Position numbers and translations under genes: made by a program. Under the pieces are notes generated by a model. That model was not told the origin of the DNA and did not search any database. It worked only from the letters and a program-made list of their open reading frames with translations. DNA of 64,000 bases from Cryptomeria japonica (Eukaryota; Streptophyta; Pinopsida; Cupressales; Cupressaceae), in the NCBI RefSeq assembly GCF_030272615.1, contig NC_081410.1, forward strand, positions 501,418,442 through 501,482,441, in the 5' to 3' direction. The stretch's first letter is position 1; each line of letters opens with the position of its first letter. Below, piece after piece: positions 1-10,249 of the stretch.

Positions 1-370
1 TTTTAGACTTTAAATTGATGGGGCTCATGTTAATTATGACCTTAAGCTCATATGTTCTATTTCTTAATGATGAATATTTTGTTCTTATATCACATTATTG
101 TGTAGGACCTATTTAGTGCATACTTAAATTAGTTCCTCTAATGTAGATTTTAACTTTCAATTTATAAGGGTGAAATATTTATAAAAATGGATTTATTTTG
201 TTTGAGTTGTTTTTTTATTTTAATTATGTTAAAAATATCTTAAAGTATCTAGTAAAAGGTATTAGTGTTGATTAATTTTATTTGTATAAGAATTATTTTA
301 TTTTATTTGAACATTATTTTAAAATCATTTTATTTTTATTTTTAATTAAGAGTTATTTTTATTTGTTTAA
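1..370. other. AT-rich intergenic DNA, nothing recognised
   Basis: Strongly AT-rich sequence with no long reading frame and no repeat I can assign. The repeat that hosts the LINE only becomes recognisable from about position 371. Confidence 0.6.
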
Positions 371-529
371 AAAAATTATAGTTATTTTATTTATTAAAGA
401 GGTATTTTATCTTATTTAGTTTTTATGTAGGGTTTCACATGACAATCTATGTCTTGTTGTTATTGTAAAATGTCTCTTGGTGTAATTAATGTACGAGGGG
501 CATTAATCTATTTTAAAAACATTTAATGT
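371..529 (+). repeat. 303-bp tandem repeat, partial unit A (left of LINE)
   Basis: This stretch matches the second half of the two repeat units that follow the LINE at 8717-9019 and 9020-9322. They share the sequence of an AT-rich stretch, then a tcttgttgttatt-type block, then a run of t and a ending in aaaacattt. Its continuation lies on the far side of the LINE, so the LINE interrupted an existing tandem array. Divergence between units is clearly visible, so the array is old. Confidence 0.7.
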
Positions 530-532
530 CTG

Positions 533-2053
533 TTGTTCATGGTGGTTTTTGCAGGTGGGGATCATCCCCCACCGCCTTCAGGCCCCGCTTTGGACTCTAT
601 GATGCTGACAAATTCTGTCACATCCCCTCCTGCCACCATGGTGGTTCCTCCTTCCGGTCTGAGTGAGTTTCAGTTAGTTGCGACCTGTCTGCCTAAGGCT
701 ATGACAGTTGATGGTTCTAAACAGGAGTTCATTGGTCACGCTCGTGGTTTATGCTCCTAAACCTGATGTGTCAATTGTTCATGATGAACAAACTATCACT
801 GGACCTCAAACTGATAGCTCAAACCTCAAAGGTTGAAAAAACATGTTGGTCGGGAACACTGAGACTGTGGATCTCAACATCGTCCTCGTCTTCTCTCAAA
901 TTGAGGAGGGAATGGCTTTAGAGCTCCCTGACACAGTTTTAAACCATATCTTGCTCAACATGGCCAACACCCTGGTGGGAAAAAAATTCTCTCTTTGCCC
1001 CACGATGGAAATGGTTAGAAAATGGGTTAAGGACAAATGGAAGCTGAAAGGGAGTGTCTTTGTTAGCGCTATGTCTGGAGCCCTCGTCCTCTTCAAATTC
1101 ACTGCTGAGGAGGATGTCGCTCTTGTCCTTTCTGGCTATTGGTTTTATTGACGATGCAACCTATCCCTATGTCGATGGAAGGTTGGTTCTGACCCAGCAA
1201 CTGATTTGCAGAAAATTGCCCTGGTTTGGGTGCGACTCCCGGGGCTCCCCCTTGAGTACTGGGATGAGTCCATCTTTAAATGGATTGGGAACACCTTTGG
1301 ACACTTTGTTGGTGTTGATGAGATTACCAGAACCAAATCATGTCTGGTCTATGCACGATTATGTGTTCAAGCTACCGTGAGTATGAATCTCCTTAACTTT
1401 ATAACCCTCATGTCTAAGCTGGGTAGTTGGACCTAGGCCCTTGTTTATGAAAATGCCACTCTTTTCTACCAAAAATGTCAAAAAGTAGGGCATATTATCT
1501 CTCAATGTAAAGATTTGGATCACATTCCTCTCAAGCTCAAGGGCTTGACTCTTGATGAAAGCCTCGAGCCAATGGTTTCTCCCAAGCCTAATGGTCTGAC
1601 AGTTGGGCAAGATGTGGCTTCTGCTTTTGGACCTGGTTTGCTTTCCCCTACAGTTGATGACCCAGTTACGGAAGAGTACCCTTTTGTTGAGAGTATTATC
1701 AACCTTCTCAAATCTCCTGCAAATATTGAGGATTAGGCCCCTAAGTCCGCTTTGAAGGAGCCGTGCATCTCCCCGATGGCTAGCTCGGTTCAACCTATTG
1801 ATCAGTTGGAAGATGGAGAAATTGTGAGGGGCCCCATTATTGCCCGTGAGAGGGCTCGCTCCTCGACGGTGTTAACTCACCCCACTCCAAACTTGGGCCT
1901 TCCCTCTCTTGGTACACTTGGAACTTCATCCATTGGTTGCAAGATATGTGATGATGAGGGTTGGACTACTCAGAGATGCAAAACCAGGAATACAAATCCT
2001 GATGTGGGGACTAACCTTAAAGCGGGTCGGCTATCACAGAGACTAGCCAGATA
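533..2053 (+). pseudogene. LINE ORF1 (gag-like RNA-binding protein), broken
   Basis: The reading frame moves through several frames: about 533-757, 843-1151, 1206-1436 and on to about 2053. The middle holds WVRLPGLPLEYW and a downstream YAR-CV region, typical of the DUF4283-like domain of plant LINE and gag proteins. Around 1465-1508 there is a CCHC-like knuckle (CQKVGHIISQC) whose first cysteine appears replaced by tyrosine. In-frame TAG stops lie at 1434, 1734 and 2052. The protein would bind element RNA in the ribonucleoprotein. The start is uncertain because the 5' part is frameshifted. Confidence 0.7.
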
Positions 2054-2120
2054 GAAGGAAGCAGCAAGGGACATTGTCAATGACAAGCAGTGGACCTTGG
2101 AGATGTCCATAAAAGGTAAG

Positions 2121-2830
2121 AAATGATGGTCCTCTCATGGAATATGAGGGGCCTCAACAATCCCCAAAAGCAATATGCTCTTAAGAATTGTATTTTTGAA
2201 AATAAATTTAAGGTCCTTCTCCCATAAGAGGTTAAAATGTCTATGACCTCCTTTTCCCTTGTTGCTGGAAAAAATTGGCTTGGTACTATTTTTTTTATCA
2301 GTGATGCTACTAGAGCTTATGGTGGCTTGGTTACCATGTGGGACCCCTCCCATTTCTCTGGCAGCCTCCTCCCCTACTCTACCAACTCTTTGGTCTCTAA
2401 ACTCTCTTTCCCAATGGATTCCTACCTGCTCATTAATGTTTATGCCCATAACATCAGGTCGAGTAGACTAAATCTCTGGAATGACATAACTACTCTAATT
2501 CAAAATAATGCCAACGCCCACTAGTTGATTACAGGTGATTTCAACTCTCCTCTGATCCCCTCTGAGAAGTTGGGTGGCCTCCTGGAGTACTTTGACAGCA
2601 TGACAGACCTTACCGACTTCATTGGTAGGAATGGGTTATTGGATGTGGAATTAACGGAGCAAAAATACACTTGGTCCAATCTCAGGAAAGGAAAGGATCT
2701 TATACAAGTTAGACTTGACAAGTCTCTCATTTCGGGTAATTGGGGAATTGGTCCTTCTCTGAAGCTATTTGCCCTCCCCAGAACGATCTCCGACCACAAC
2801 CCCCTGCTCCTTTGTAGTAACACGAATCCT
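2121..2830 (+). pseudogene. LINE ORF2, endonuclease domain
   Basis: This is the N-terminal part of ORF2, an AP-endonuclease-like nuclease that nicks the target DNA for target-primed reverse transcription. It begins with the family motif LSWNMRGLNNP. It continues with INVYA, LITGDFNSPL and TWSNLRKGKDLIQVRLDK, and ends with the catalytic SDHNPLLL block at about 2790-2815. Two stops are visible: TAA at 2226 and TAG at 2522. The TAG falls exactly where a glutamine codon precedes LITGDFN in relatives, consistent with CAG to TAG. Confidence 0.85.
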
Positions 2831-3044
2831 GTAAGGAAAAACCACCCCTTTAGGTATGAAATTATGTTGAATTCTCATCCTGAATTCAAGGACTGCATCA
2901 AAAGATGTTGGGGTACCAGTATCCCTGGCACACCCATGTTCCGGGTTGCCCAAAAGTTAGAATTGATCAAAAGGAATGTTAGGGGTTGGAACAAAAATAC
3001 CTTTGGGGACATCTTCATTCAGAAAAAAGGATCTCAATAGTTAG

Positions 3045-4391
3045 TTGACTACTATTCAAGAGCGCATTGATCATGGTGACTCCCTTGAAGATACCCACAT
3101 GGAGGAGGAGGTTCTTCACAGAAAATGGAAAGAAAACTCTTACAAAAAAGAACTCTACTGGAAACAGAAATCTCAAGTGCAATGGCTCAAGGAGGGAGAT
3201 AAGAATATGACTTTCTTCCACAGATCTTCCAATATCCACAGGAGAAGAAACCACATCTCTTCCCTCATGGATGACAACAATCAGGAGGTCAAAGATGAGG
3301 ATAGTCTGGGCAGATTGTCTACTAACTATTTTGCCACTTTGTTTAGGGATGATAGTGGCTCTAGGGCCCCTATTGGGGAGGACCTTCTCAATTGCCTCCT
3401 ACCTCCCCTTTCACTAGAGGATAATAACCTTTGTAATACCCTAAAAATGGTCATCACTTTTCACACACACAACCTCATTATGGCCCCAGTCTTTGAGGAG
3501 GAAGTCAAGACCGTTGTTTTTGCTATTGGTCCCTTCAAAGCCTCGGGTCCTGATGGTTTTCCCTTGACTTTTTTCCAAGATTTATAGGATGTGGTAGGCC
3601 CTAATGTTGTTCTTGCCACTAGGGATTTTTTTAGATTTGGGAGGCTTCTTAGAAATATCAATAACACCTTCATTGCCCTTGTCCCCAAAATTCAAGAGGC
3701 GACCTCCCTCAAGGAATTTTGCCCTATCAGCCTTTACAACATTATTTACAAAATCTTCAACAAAGTTCTTATCAATAGGCTTAAACCTTTTCTCGACTCT
3801 TTGATTAGCCCAACCCAGAAAGGTTTTGTTCCTAGTAGACAAATTCTTGATGTGGCCATCTCTACTCATGAGATAATCCATTCTATGGATAAGTGCTATC
3901 AGCCGGGGATGGTGCTCAAGCTTGATATCTCTAAGGCTTATGACAGAGTCAACTGGAATTTTGTCTTCAAAGTTCTAAAGAAGGTAAGGTTTGGAGATAA
4001 ACTTCTAAATCTCATCAAGGAATGCATATCTTCGGTCAGCTATTCTATTCTTCTTAATGGGAGCCCCCTGGAGAAGTTCAGGCCCTCTAGAGGTCTGAGA
4101 CAAGGGGACCCTCTCTCTCCTTGCCTCTTCATTATCCTTGCTGAAGTGCTGGCTTCTAATTTGAACTCCATGGTTAATAGAGGAGCTCTCTTAGGCATCA
4201 AATCGGCCTCAATGATGCCTCCAAATGTTCTGCAGCAGTTTGTCGATGACACTATTCTCTTTAGAATCTCCTCTACAGTGGAAGCTACTGCTTCAAAATA
4301 TTTCCTCAATTTATATGCTCAGGCCTCTGGTCAACACATCAACTACGAGAAGAGCAACATATACTTCTTTCACGCTCATGTGCAACTCTAG
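3045..4391 (+). pseudogene. LINE ORF2, reverse transcriptase domain
   Basis: This is a non-LTR reverse transcriptase. Visible blocks in order are FKASGPDGFPLTFFQ, then after a TAG at 3585 FIALVPKI, PISLYNIIYKI, GFVPSRQILD, LKLDISKAYDRVNW, SRGLRQGDPLSPCLFIILAE, and QFVDDTILF at about 4236-4262. The active-site motif is FVDD, where plant LINEs usually have FADD; both catalytic aspartates remain. The part ends in a TAG at 4389. The upstream helical region (about 3045-3400) links the endonuclease to the polymerase. Confidence 0.9.
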
Positions 4392-4429
4392 GATAAAATT
4401 TGTAGAATCCTTGGCTGTCAAAGGGCCTC

Positions 4430-5587
4430 CCTCCTTGGCATAATTCCTTCTGGGTCACCATCCTTGAAAGAATGTAGAAGAAACTAGTTGGTTGGAAAGG
4501 TAGACTCCTTAGTAGTGCTGGGAAATTGCAGCTACTTACCCCCTCTCTCCAAGGGATCCTTGTGTACTTTGTCTCCCTTTTTAAGATTTTGGCGGCCATG
4601 GTTGTCAAGCTAGAGATTGTCCAAAGGACCTCCCTTTGGATAAGGATGGAAGAAAAGAAGAGGCTCGCTTTGGTGGGTTGGGACAAAGTCTGTCTCCCTA
4701 AGGCCATGGGTGGGTTGGGAACCCACAAGATCTCTAGGTTCAACAAGGCCCTTATGACCAAAATTGTCTGGAAGCTTTTGAGTAAGGATGTGGATTGGAG
4801 CAGGATTATCAGGGCTAAATACCTGGGAAATGGCAAATTTTCCTCTATCCTCAAGGAGGATGGCCTCCCTAGGGGTTCCAAAATTTGGAACAACATTATG
4901 AGTTGCAGGGATCCTTTATCCCATGGTATGAGGTGGCTTATTGGAAATGGTAGGAATATCCTCTTCTGGGAGGACTATTGGCTGGGAGAGAATCTCCTTA
5001 CTTTCTCCCCCTCCCTTAGAAGACTCCAAGATGTTGCTAAAAGTTTCTTCGGGGAGAGGGTCAGTGATTACTTCATAAACAACACTTGGAGGGCTTTAGA
5101 GGACTGTTGCATTGATCAACCCTTCCTCCTCCTTGCAGCTAGAGAGCTTCAAGAGATTTTGGCGAGCACCTTCCTCCCCTTCTTCCCTAGGGAAGATAAA
5201 TTCATTTGGAAGTGGGACCCCTCTAGGGACTTCTCTGTCAGAACTACTTACAATAGCTTGCTGAGGGAACCTGATCATACCATCAACTGGAAAGAGGTTT
5301 GGAACCCCCAACTCATCCCCAAGGTCAACTTCTTCTGGTGGATGTCTCTCCATAACAAAATCTTGACACAAGGCAATTTGGTTAAGAGGGGATTCCAATT
5401 GCTTAATATATGCATCCTTTGCAAAAATGATGCAAAAAGCCCCGCTCATCTCTTTCTCCACTGTGTGTTTGCTCAAAAGCTCTGGGGGATGGTCTGCAAC
5501 AAGCTCAATATCAGATGGATTATGATTGACAACATGTTAAATTTGTCCCAAGAGTTTCGGGGTCCCTCCTCCAACCCCCTTATCTAA
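4430..5587 (+). pseudogene. LINE ORF2, thumb and zinc-binding C-terminal domain
   Basis: From about 4526 the frame resumes with the connection region that follows LINE polymerases (GWDKVCLPKAMGGLG, KALMTKIVWKLL). It then shows the zf-RVT type domain: VWNPQLIPKVNFFWWMSLHN, a CILC pair near 5410-5425 and HLFLHC near 5447-5465. This domain is thought to bind element RNA. The frame ends in TAA at 5585. The 4392-4525 stretch is frameshifted. Confidence 0.85.
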
Positions 5588-5869
5588 CAACTGTGGAAGT
5601 AGATCCCCCCTCATGTGAGCTGGAGTATCTGGAAGGAAAGGAATGACAGGATATTCAGAGATAAAGAGGCCTCTGTGGAAACTATGTTTGCTCATTTCCT
5701 TAAGTTGATTCTTGAGAATATCTCGGTCACTAGAACCTGACTAGCCTCCAAGCCCCCCTCTACCTAGGACTAGGAAATTGCTAGATACTGGAATCTTCCC
5801 CCCTCGTTCTCTCTTATTGACTGCTCCAAGAGACTTCTAATTTAAAGCACGGTTTGGTCCCCTCCTGCC

Positions 5870-6352
5870 ACCCATGGCTTTAAACTCAACTTTGATGGGG
5901 CTACCAGAGGGGGCCTGGCTACTGGTGGAGGGATCATCAGAACCCACACGCGAGCCCTTGTTGTTGCTTATGCGGGTAACCTAAATGGGCACTCCTCTAA
6001 TTAGGCTGAAGCAATGGCCTTAGTCTAGGGGATTCATTTTTCCCTCACTATGGGAATCGAGTCAATGGATATTGAGGGTGATTCCAAGCTCATAATAGAT
6101 GTTGTCAAAGGGTGGAATAGGCTTAACTGGACCATTGAGGGAACCATCAGGGACACCCTAAGGCTCATTTATGGGCTTGACTTGTTCAGATTCATGCATG
6201 TCTTCAGAGAGGGTAATATAATGGTTGATGCTTTGGCTGCCCTTGGGCTAAATATTTATGGTTTAAGATGTTGGAGGAGCCAGAATTCCCTCATGGACCA
6301 CATCAACTTCCTTCTTCAAGGAGATAAATCTAAAATATCTATCAATGATTGA
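5870..6352 (+). pseudogene. LINE RNase H domain
   Basis: This is an RVT_3-type RNase H that would degrade the RNA strand after cDNA synthesis. Visible motifs are FNFDGATRGG (first Asp), a TAG at 6003 directly before AEAMAL (Glu), then DIEGDSKLIIDVV (second Asp), and FREGNIMVDALAALG near the end (third Asp). All catalytic acidic residues are still readable. The frame ends at about 6352, immediately before the third ORF region. Confidence 0.8.
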
Positions 6353-8507
6353 GTTGCTGCTTAGTTTATTCCTTACTCTCCTTTCTTCCCTTGGGGTTGT
6401 TCGGAGGGGTTGGTTTCATAATTCAAATAATCAGAAAATTCCTACGATTACTATCAGTTGGGTGGTGACTCGTTCGGTCAGCCTGGCTTCGAAGGACGTG
6501 ATGCTTTGTTGGCAAACCTTTTGGGCTTATCACCTAATCATGAGATACAATATGGAAGTTAACATGAAGGTTGTCGGTGATACCCATTGGCTTCTCATGC
6601 CACACAATCAAGAAATTATTTCCAAAAGCGTGTCCAATATTTCCCACACGCCTAACTTCATGTCTCACTTAATGACCCCTGGCTCACACACTTCCCATTG
6701 TTTTCTCACAGCTAGTTTATCTAAGGGTCTCTACAATCTTCTCTATGAAATCATATTCATGAATAAAGAAGCTCTCTTGGTGGATGATATGGGGGGTGAA
6801 AGGGTCAGATATGAGCCAGATAAACCAGATGACTTCAAGAATGACCCCCTGGTCTAGAATTTCTGCATGGAAGGAGGGGTCATTGATTTCTTGGAATGTC
6901 TTCAGGGCCATGATGAGCAGATCTCTGTTGAATTTGTCTCCTCCTGGTCTGGGCGGTGTGTTTTGATGGGTGACATTTCATTTGAAGTCTTTGAGGAAAC
7001 CATCACCCAAGCCACAAGGTTGGCCCTCGATGGGTGGTGTTGGAAGCGCACCAACCATGTGGCCAACAGTGAAGGCCTAAAACATTTCTTTTGCAACGTG
7101 AGGAACTTGTTAAACTCCAGGGTGGGTTTTCCCATGAAGAGATAAAACATCCTTGGAATATGATCTACCTAATGATAATGAAATATTTCACGCTCGAGGG
7201 AAGACAAAAGGTATTTTATTATTATCATTTTCCCCTTCTGAATCATTTTCGTAATAACGATTTTCTTTGTCTACCTTTTTACTTGCTGCATTCCATTGAA
7301 AGCTCTGTCAAGGATACCTTGGACCCCAAGCATGGGGACAAGCTACCATACCTCCTCCACCAGGGTCTCATCTACAGGCATTATAAATATCACCAGGCCC
7401 TTTGCCCCCCCTGGAACCTCACGCTCTCTCAACCCCCTATGCCAACCCCTTGGCAACTTACTGCCCTTTCTATGGCTTTTCCCATATTTTTCCAACTTTC
7501 ACATGAGGCCTTTGCTATGGCTAATTTCCCCATGTCTTTGCCTACTTTTGCCTCTATGGTTTTAATCTCTAAGGTCTCCCCTAGCTTGATGTCGTCTGCC
7601 TCTCCCAGCATGTCCCACTCCCTTTCCAAGGGTAAAGACAAAACCCTTGTCAAATGTAAATGAATTGTCTTTGAGGACAATTCGTCTTCTGAGGATGTTG
7701 AGAATGATAACCCCTCCCCTGACTCTGAGGGAAGAAGGAGGTCTAGTAGATTGGCCTCCAAAAGCTTGATTAAAAATAAGACCCTTGTGATTGAGACGAT
7801 TGACTCTGAGGAGGAACCCATGGAGGACAAGGATGGGGGGGACCCTAAAAACACTATGGGGGCCCCTGGTAAGGATGCTGCCAAAGCTGACAAGGGAAGG
7901 GATCCTATGGATATGGGCTCTGTGAGAGCCACCAATGAGGGTAATACTGATACTTAAACCCTGGATTCTGTTGACAATAAGGATAGGATCCCTATGGATA
8001 TGGGCATTGTGAGAGCCACCGGTGAGGACAATACTAATACTAAAGCCCCAAACTTTGTTGACTTGGACCCGAATGACAATTTGAAGATGGCGGAAGAGGT
8101 GATGGACTCTATTCCTCTGATGGGCCTTGACATTGGAACTGACTTTACCCCTGTTGAGGATGTGGCCAAGGCGATGGATGTGACTGTGGATGAGAAGGCT
8201 ACGGAGACCCCCTAGTGGGCCCCTACCCTAGAGCGAATGGAAAAGTTGTGCACTGATGTGATGGACATCATGTAGAAGATTGAGAATCTGGGTCATGTGC
8301 TAGAACTGAAGGCCATCATGGATGAGGTCAAGAGGCTCTAGAGCATTGTCGAAGCCAGAGACGCCCAGATTGTTGGCCTTAATAAGTTTTACCTGTAGGT
8401 TTTACATATCTTGGCGCTCACCCTCTCTCTACTGAGGGAACGAATTGCGGATTCAGAAGAAGAGAACCATGAGGCTAGGGAACTATATAAGTTCATGTTC
8501 ACTAATT
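6353..8507 (+). pseudogene. LINE third ORF, unknown function, broken
   Basis: Downstream of RNase H, a further coding relic extends to the 3' tail. Part one (about 6731-7145) reads through GGVIDFLECLQGHDEQISVE, SFEVFEETITQATRLALDGW and CWKRTNHVANSEGLKHFF. Part two (about 7091-8507, shifted frame) contains FRNNDFLCLPFYLLHSIESS and LLHQGLIYRHYKYH, a proline-rich segment, an acidic and serine-rich stretch with a basic patch (RRRSSRLASKSLIKNK), and a charged helical tail. About six stops interrupt part two, most of them TAG, and one separates RNase H from part one. I do not recognise the family. The ORF ends next to the A-rich tail, so it belongs to the LINE rather than to a neighbour. Confidence 0.6.
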
Positions 8508-8716
8508 GAAACAATGTCATAGACTGCATTGGGGTGCGCAAGGTGACCCTGTAGATGCGATGTTTTCTCTATTTTTTGTTGTTTTTTTATTTCAAAAGAC
8601 TGGTTTTAGTTTGATGTTAATGCTATTATATTTTTGTTGTTGCACTGTGGTTCCATTGATAGTTTTTCTATGTAAAGGGTCAGTTCCCTGGCTTTCACTG
8701 CTTTTTAAATAAAAAA
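8508..8716 (+). other. LINE 3' untranslated region and A-rich tail
   Basis: A T-rich, non-coding trailer follows the third ORF and ends in tttaaataaaaaacat. After this the 303-bp repeat resumes. An AATAAA-like signal (aaataaaa) lies a few bases before the end. Confidence 0.6.
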
Positions 8717-9322
8717 CATAATCATATCTTCACACATTTCTAATGACCAATCCTAATCTGCATGGTATTCATCCATTTACTAGGCAAATATGTAGCACAA
8801 AAATAGGCTCCATGACTTTCAAAAAAAATTGTTATCCCCAAGTTCAACAACTCTCTTATAGTTATTTTATTTACTTAAGAGTTTTTTTATTTTATTTAGT
8901 TTTCTTATAGGGTTATAGTATGATGTTTCATGTCTTATTTTTATTATAGAACACCTCTTGGTATAGTTAGTGTATAAGTAGCATGTTTTCTATTTAAAAA
9001 ATATTTAATTTAAATTTAACATAATCATACCTTCATGTATTTATAAAGACCAATCTTAGTCTACGTGTTATTCATTCATTTACTAGAGGCAAATATGTAG
9101 CACAAAAATAGGCTCCATGAGTTTCAAATTCAAATGTTATCCCGAGTTCAAGTTGACTCCATTATAGTTATTTTATTTACTTTAAGTGTTATTTTATCTT
9201 ATTTAGTTTTTCTATAAGGTTCTAACATGGAATTCCATGTCTTGTTGTTATTATAGAATATCTCTTGTCATAATTAGTGTATAAGTAACATATTTTCTAT
9301 TTAAAAAGTATTTGCAATGTCA
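8717..9322 (+). repeat. 303-bp tandem repeat, units B and C
   Basis: Two head-to-tail units begin with cataatcata at 8717 and 9020, giving a 303-bp period. Shared landmarks are caaatatgtagcacaaaaat, ataggctccatga, tagttattttatttact and tagtgtataagta. A partial third unit lies left of the LINE at 371-529. No coding content. Confidence 0.8.
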
Positions 9323-10204
9323 TAAATTGTACCCCATGCAATTCCACATCACATAGTGCCTTCACTTTAAGTTGAATCAATGATGATAATTAGACCTTCG
9401 ACCTCATTTGCTTGTTCAACTCTCTTCATCATTCATTTTTTCTGACAACCTAATTGTTTGGACTGATTATTTATGGACACACGTGTGTCACCAAGATGTC
9501 CTCATGTGATGCATTCGCCCCACGAATATTCAAACCAATATGGTCGTTGAGATGTTACACCTACTAATTCTAGCAATGTATTACCTCCTTTTATGCTCAT
9601 CGATATTGAGATGTCTTCCAACCCTCTTTATTTTTCCATTTTCATCTTATTTTGCCTCTTTAGACAATCTTTCAACTCTCTCATTCTCTTTAAATTTTAC
9701 ACAGCTAGTTTTCTACATCTTGCTTGGCACCTTTTACTCATTCATTACATCACCGTCATTGTTGAAGCTTCATCCATTGGAGAGATTGTAATACCTCTCG
9801 TGTTTGCATTCTGTCTATTGCTTATTTTGATATGAGATTGACTCTTCATATGTTTTATCATGATTGTGTATATATCATTCTTTTGCATTGGTACATATGA
9901 GGTGCATCCTTTGTATACTTATATCGTTTCGTTCATATGATATCACTATGGATGTGATTAGTAGGATATACTAATAGTTCAGTGATGATCGTATATTCAT
10001 AATGACTCTACGGTGATGTGACATGATGTTATATGATGATGTCTAGATATATTATGAGGATATTTTGGTTATATGGATGTTATGTGATTACTTGATGGTA
10101 TTTTGCTGATGTTATGATGATTCAATGAAATATGATTCTACTCACCATGATTATTATCGTGACCCCAATTGGGGAATGTTTATTTACACTTTCAGTTACA
10201 TTGT

Positions 10205-10208
<4 letters not shown>
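9323..10208. other. Intergenic, nothing recognised
   Basis: No supportable gene or repeat. The part from about 9840 to 10180 is a low-complexity tatgatgt-rich stretch; short frames at 9540-9835 have no recognisable domain. Confidence 0.5.

Positions 10209-10243
<35 letters not shown>
10209..10243. repeat. (TA)n microsatellite
   Basis: An uninterrupted TA dinucleotide run of about 35 bases. Confidence 0.9.

Positions 10244-10249
<6 letters not shown>

Larger units (their letters stand above)
530..8716 (+). mobile_element. LINE (non-LTR retrotransposon, L1-like) with a third ORF
   Basis: The order is ORF1 with a degenerate zinc knuckle, apurinic-type endonuclease, reverse transcriptase, zinc-binding reverse-transcriptase C-terminal domain, RNase H, a further ORF, then an A-rich tail near 8705-8716. 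This is the plant L1-like architecture apart from the extra ORF. The limits come from the flanking 303-bp repeat, which stops at about 529 and resumes at about 8717. No convincing target-site duplication is visible. Every coding part carries stops and frameshifts, so the copy is dead. It is probably close to full length because the flanking repeat sits directly against both ends. Confidence 0.85.

Noticed and set aside
2135-2823. Minus-strand frames over the LINE endonuclease
   Set aside because: They are antisense shadows of the clear plus-strand domain.
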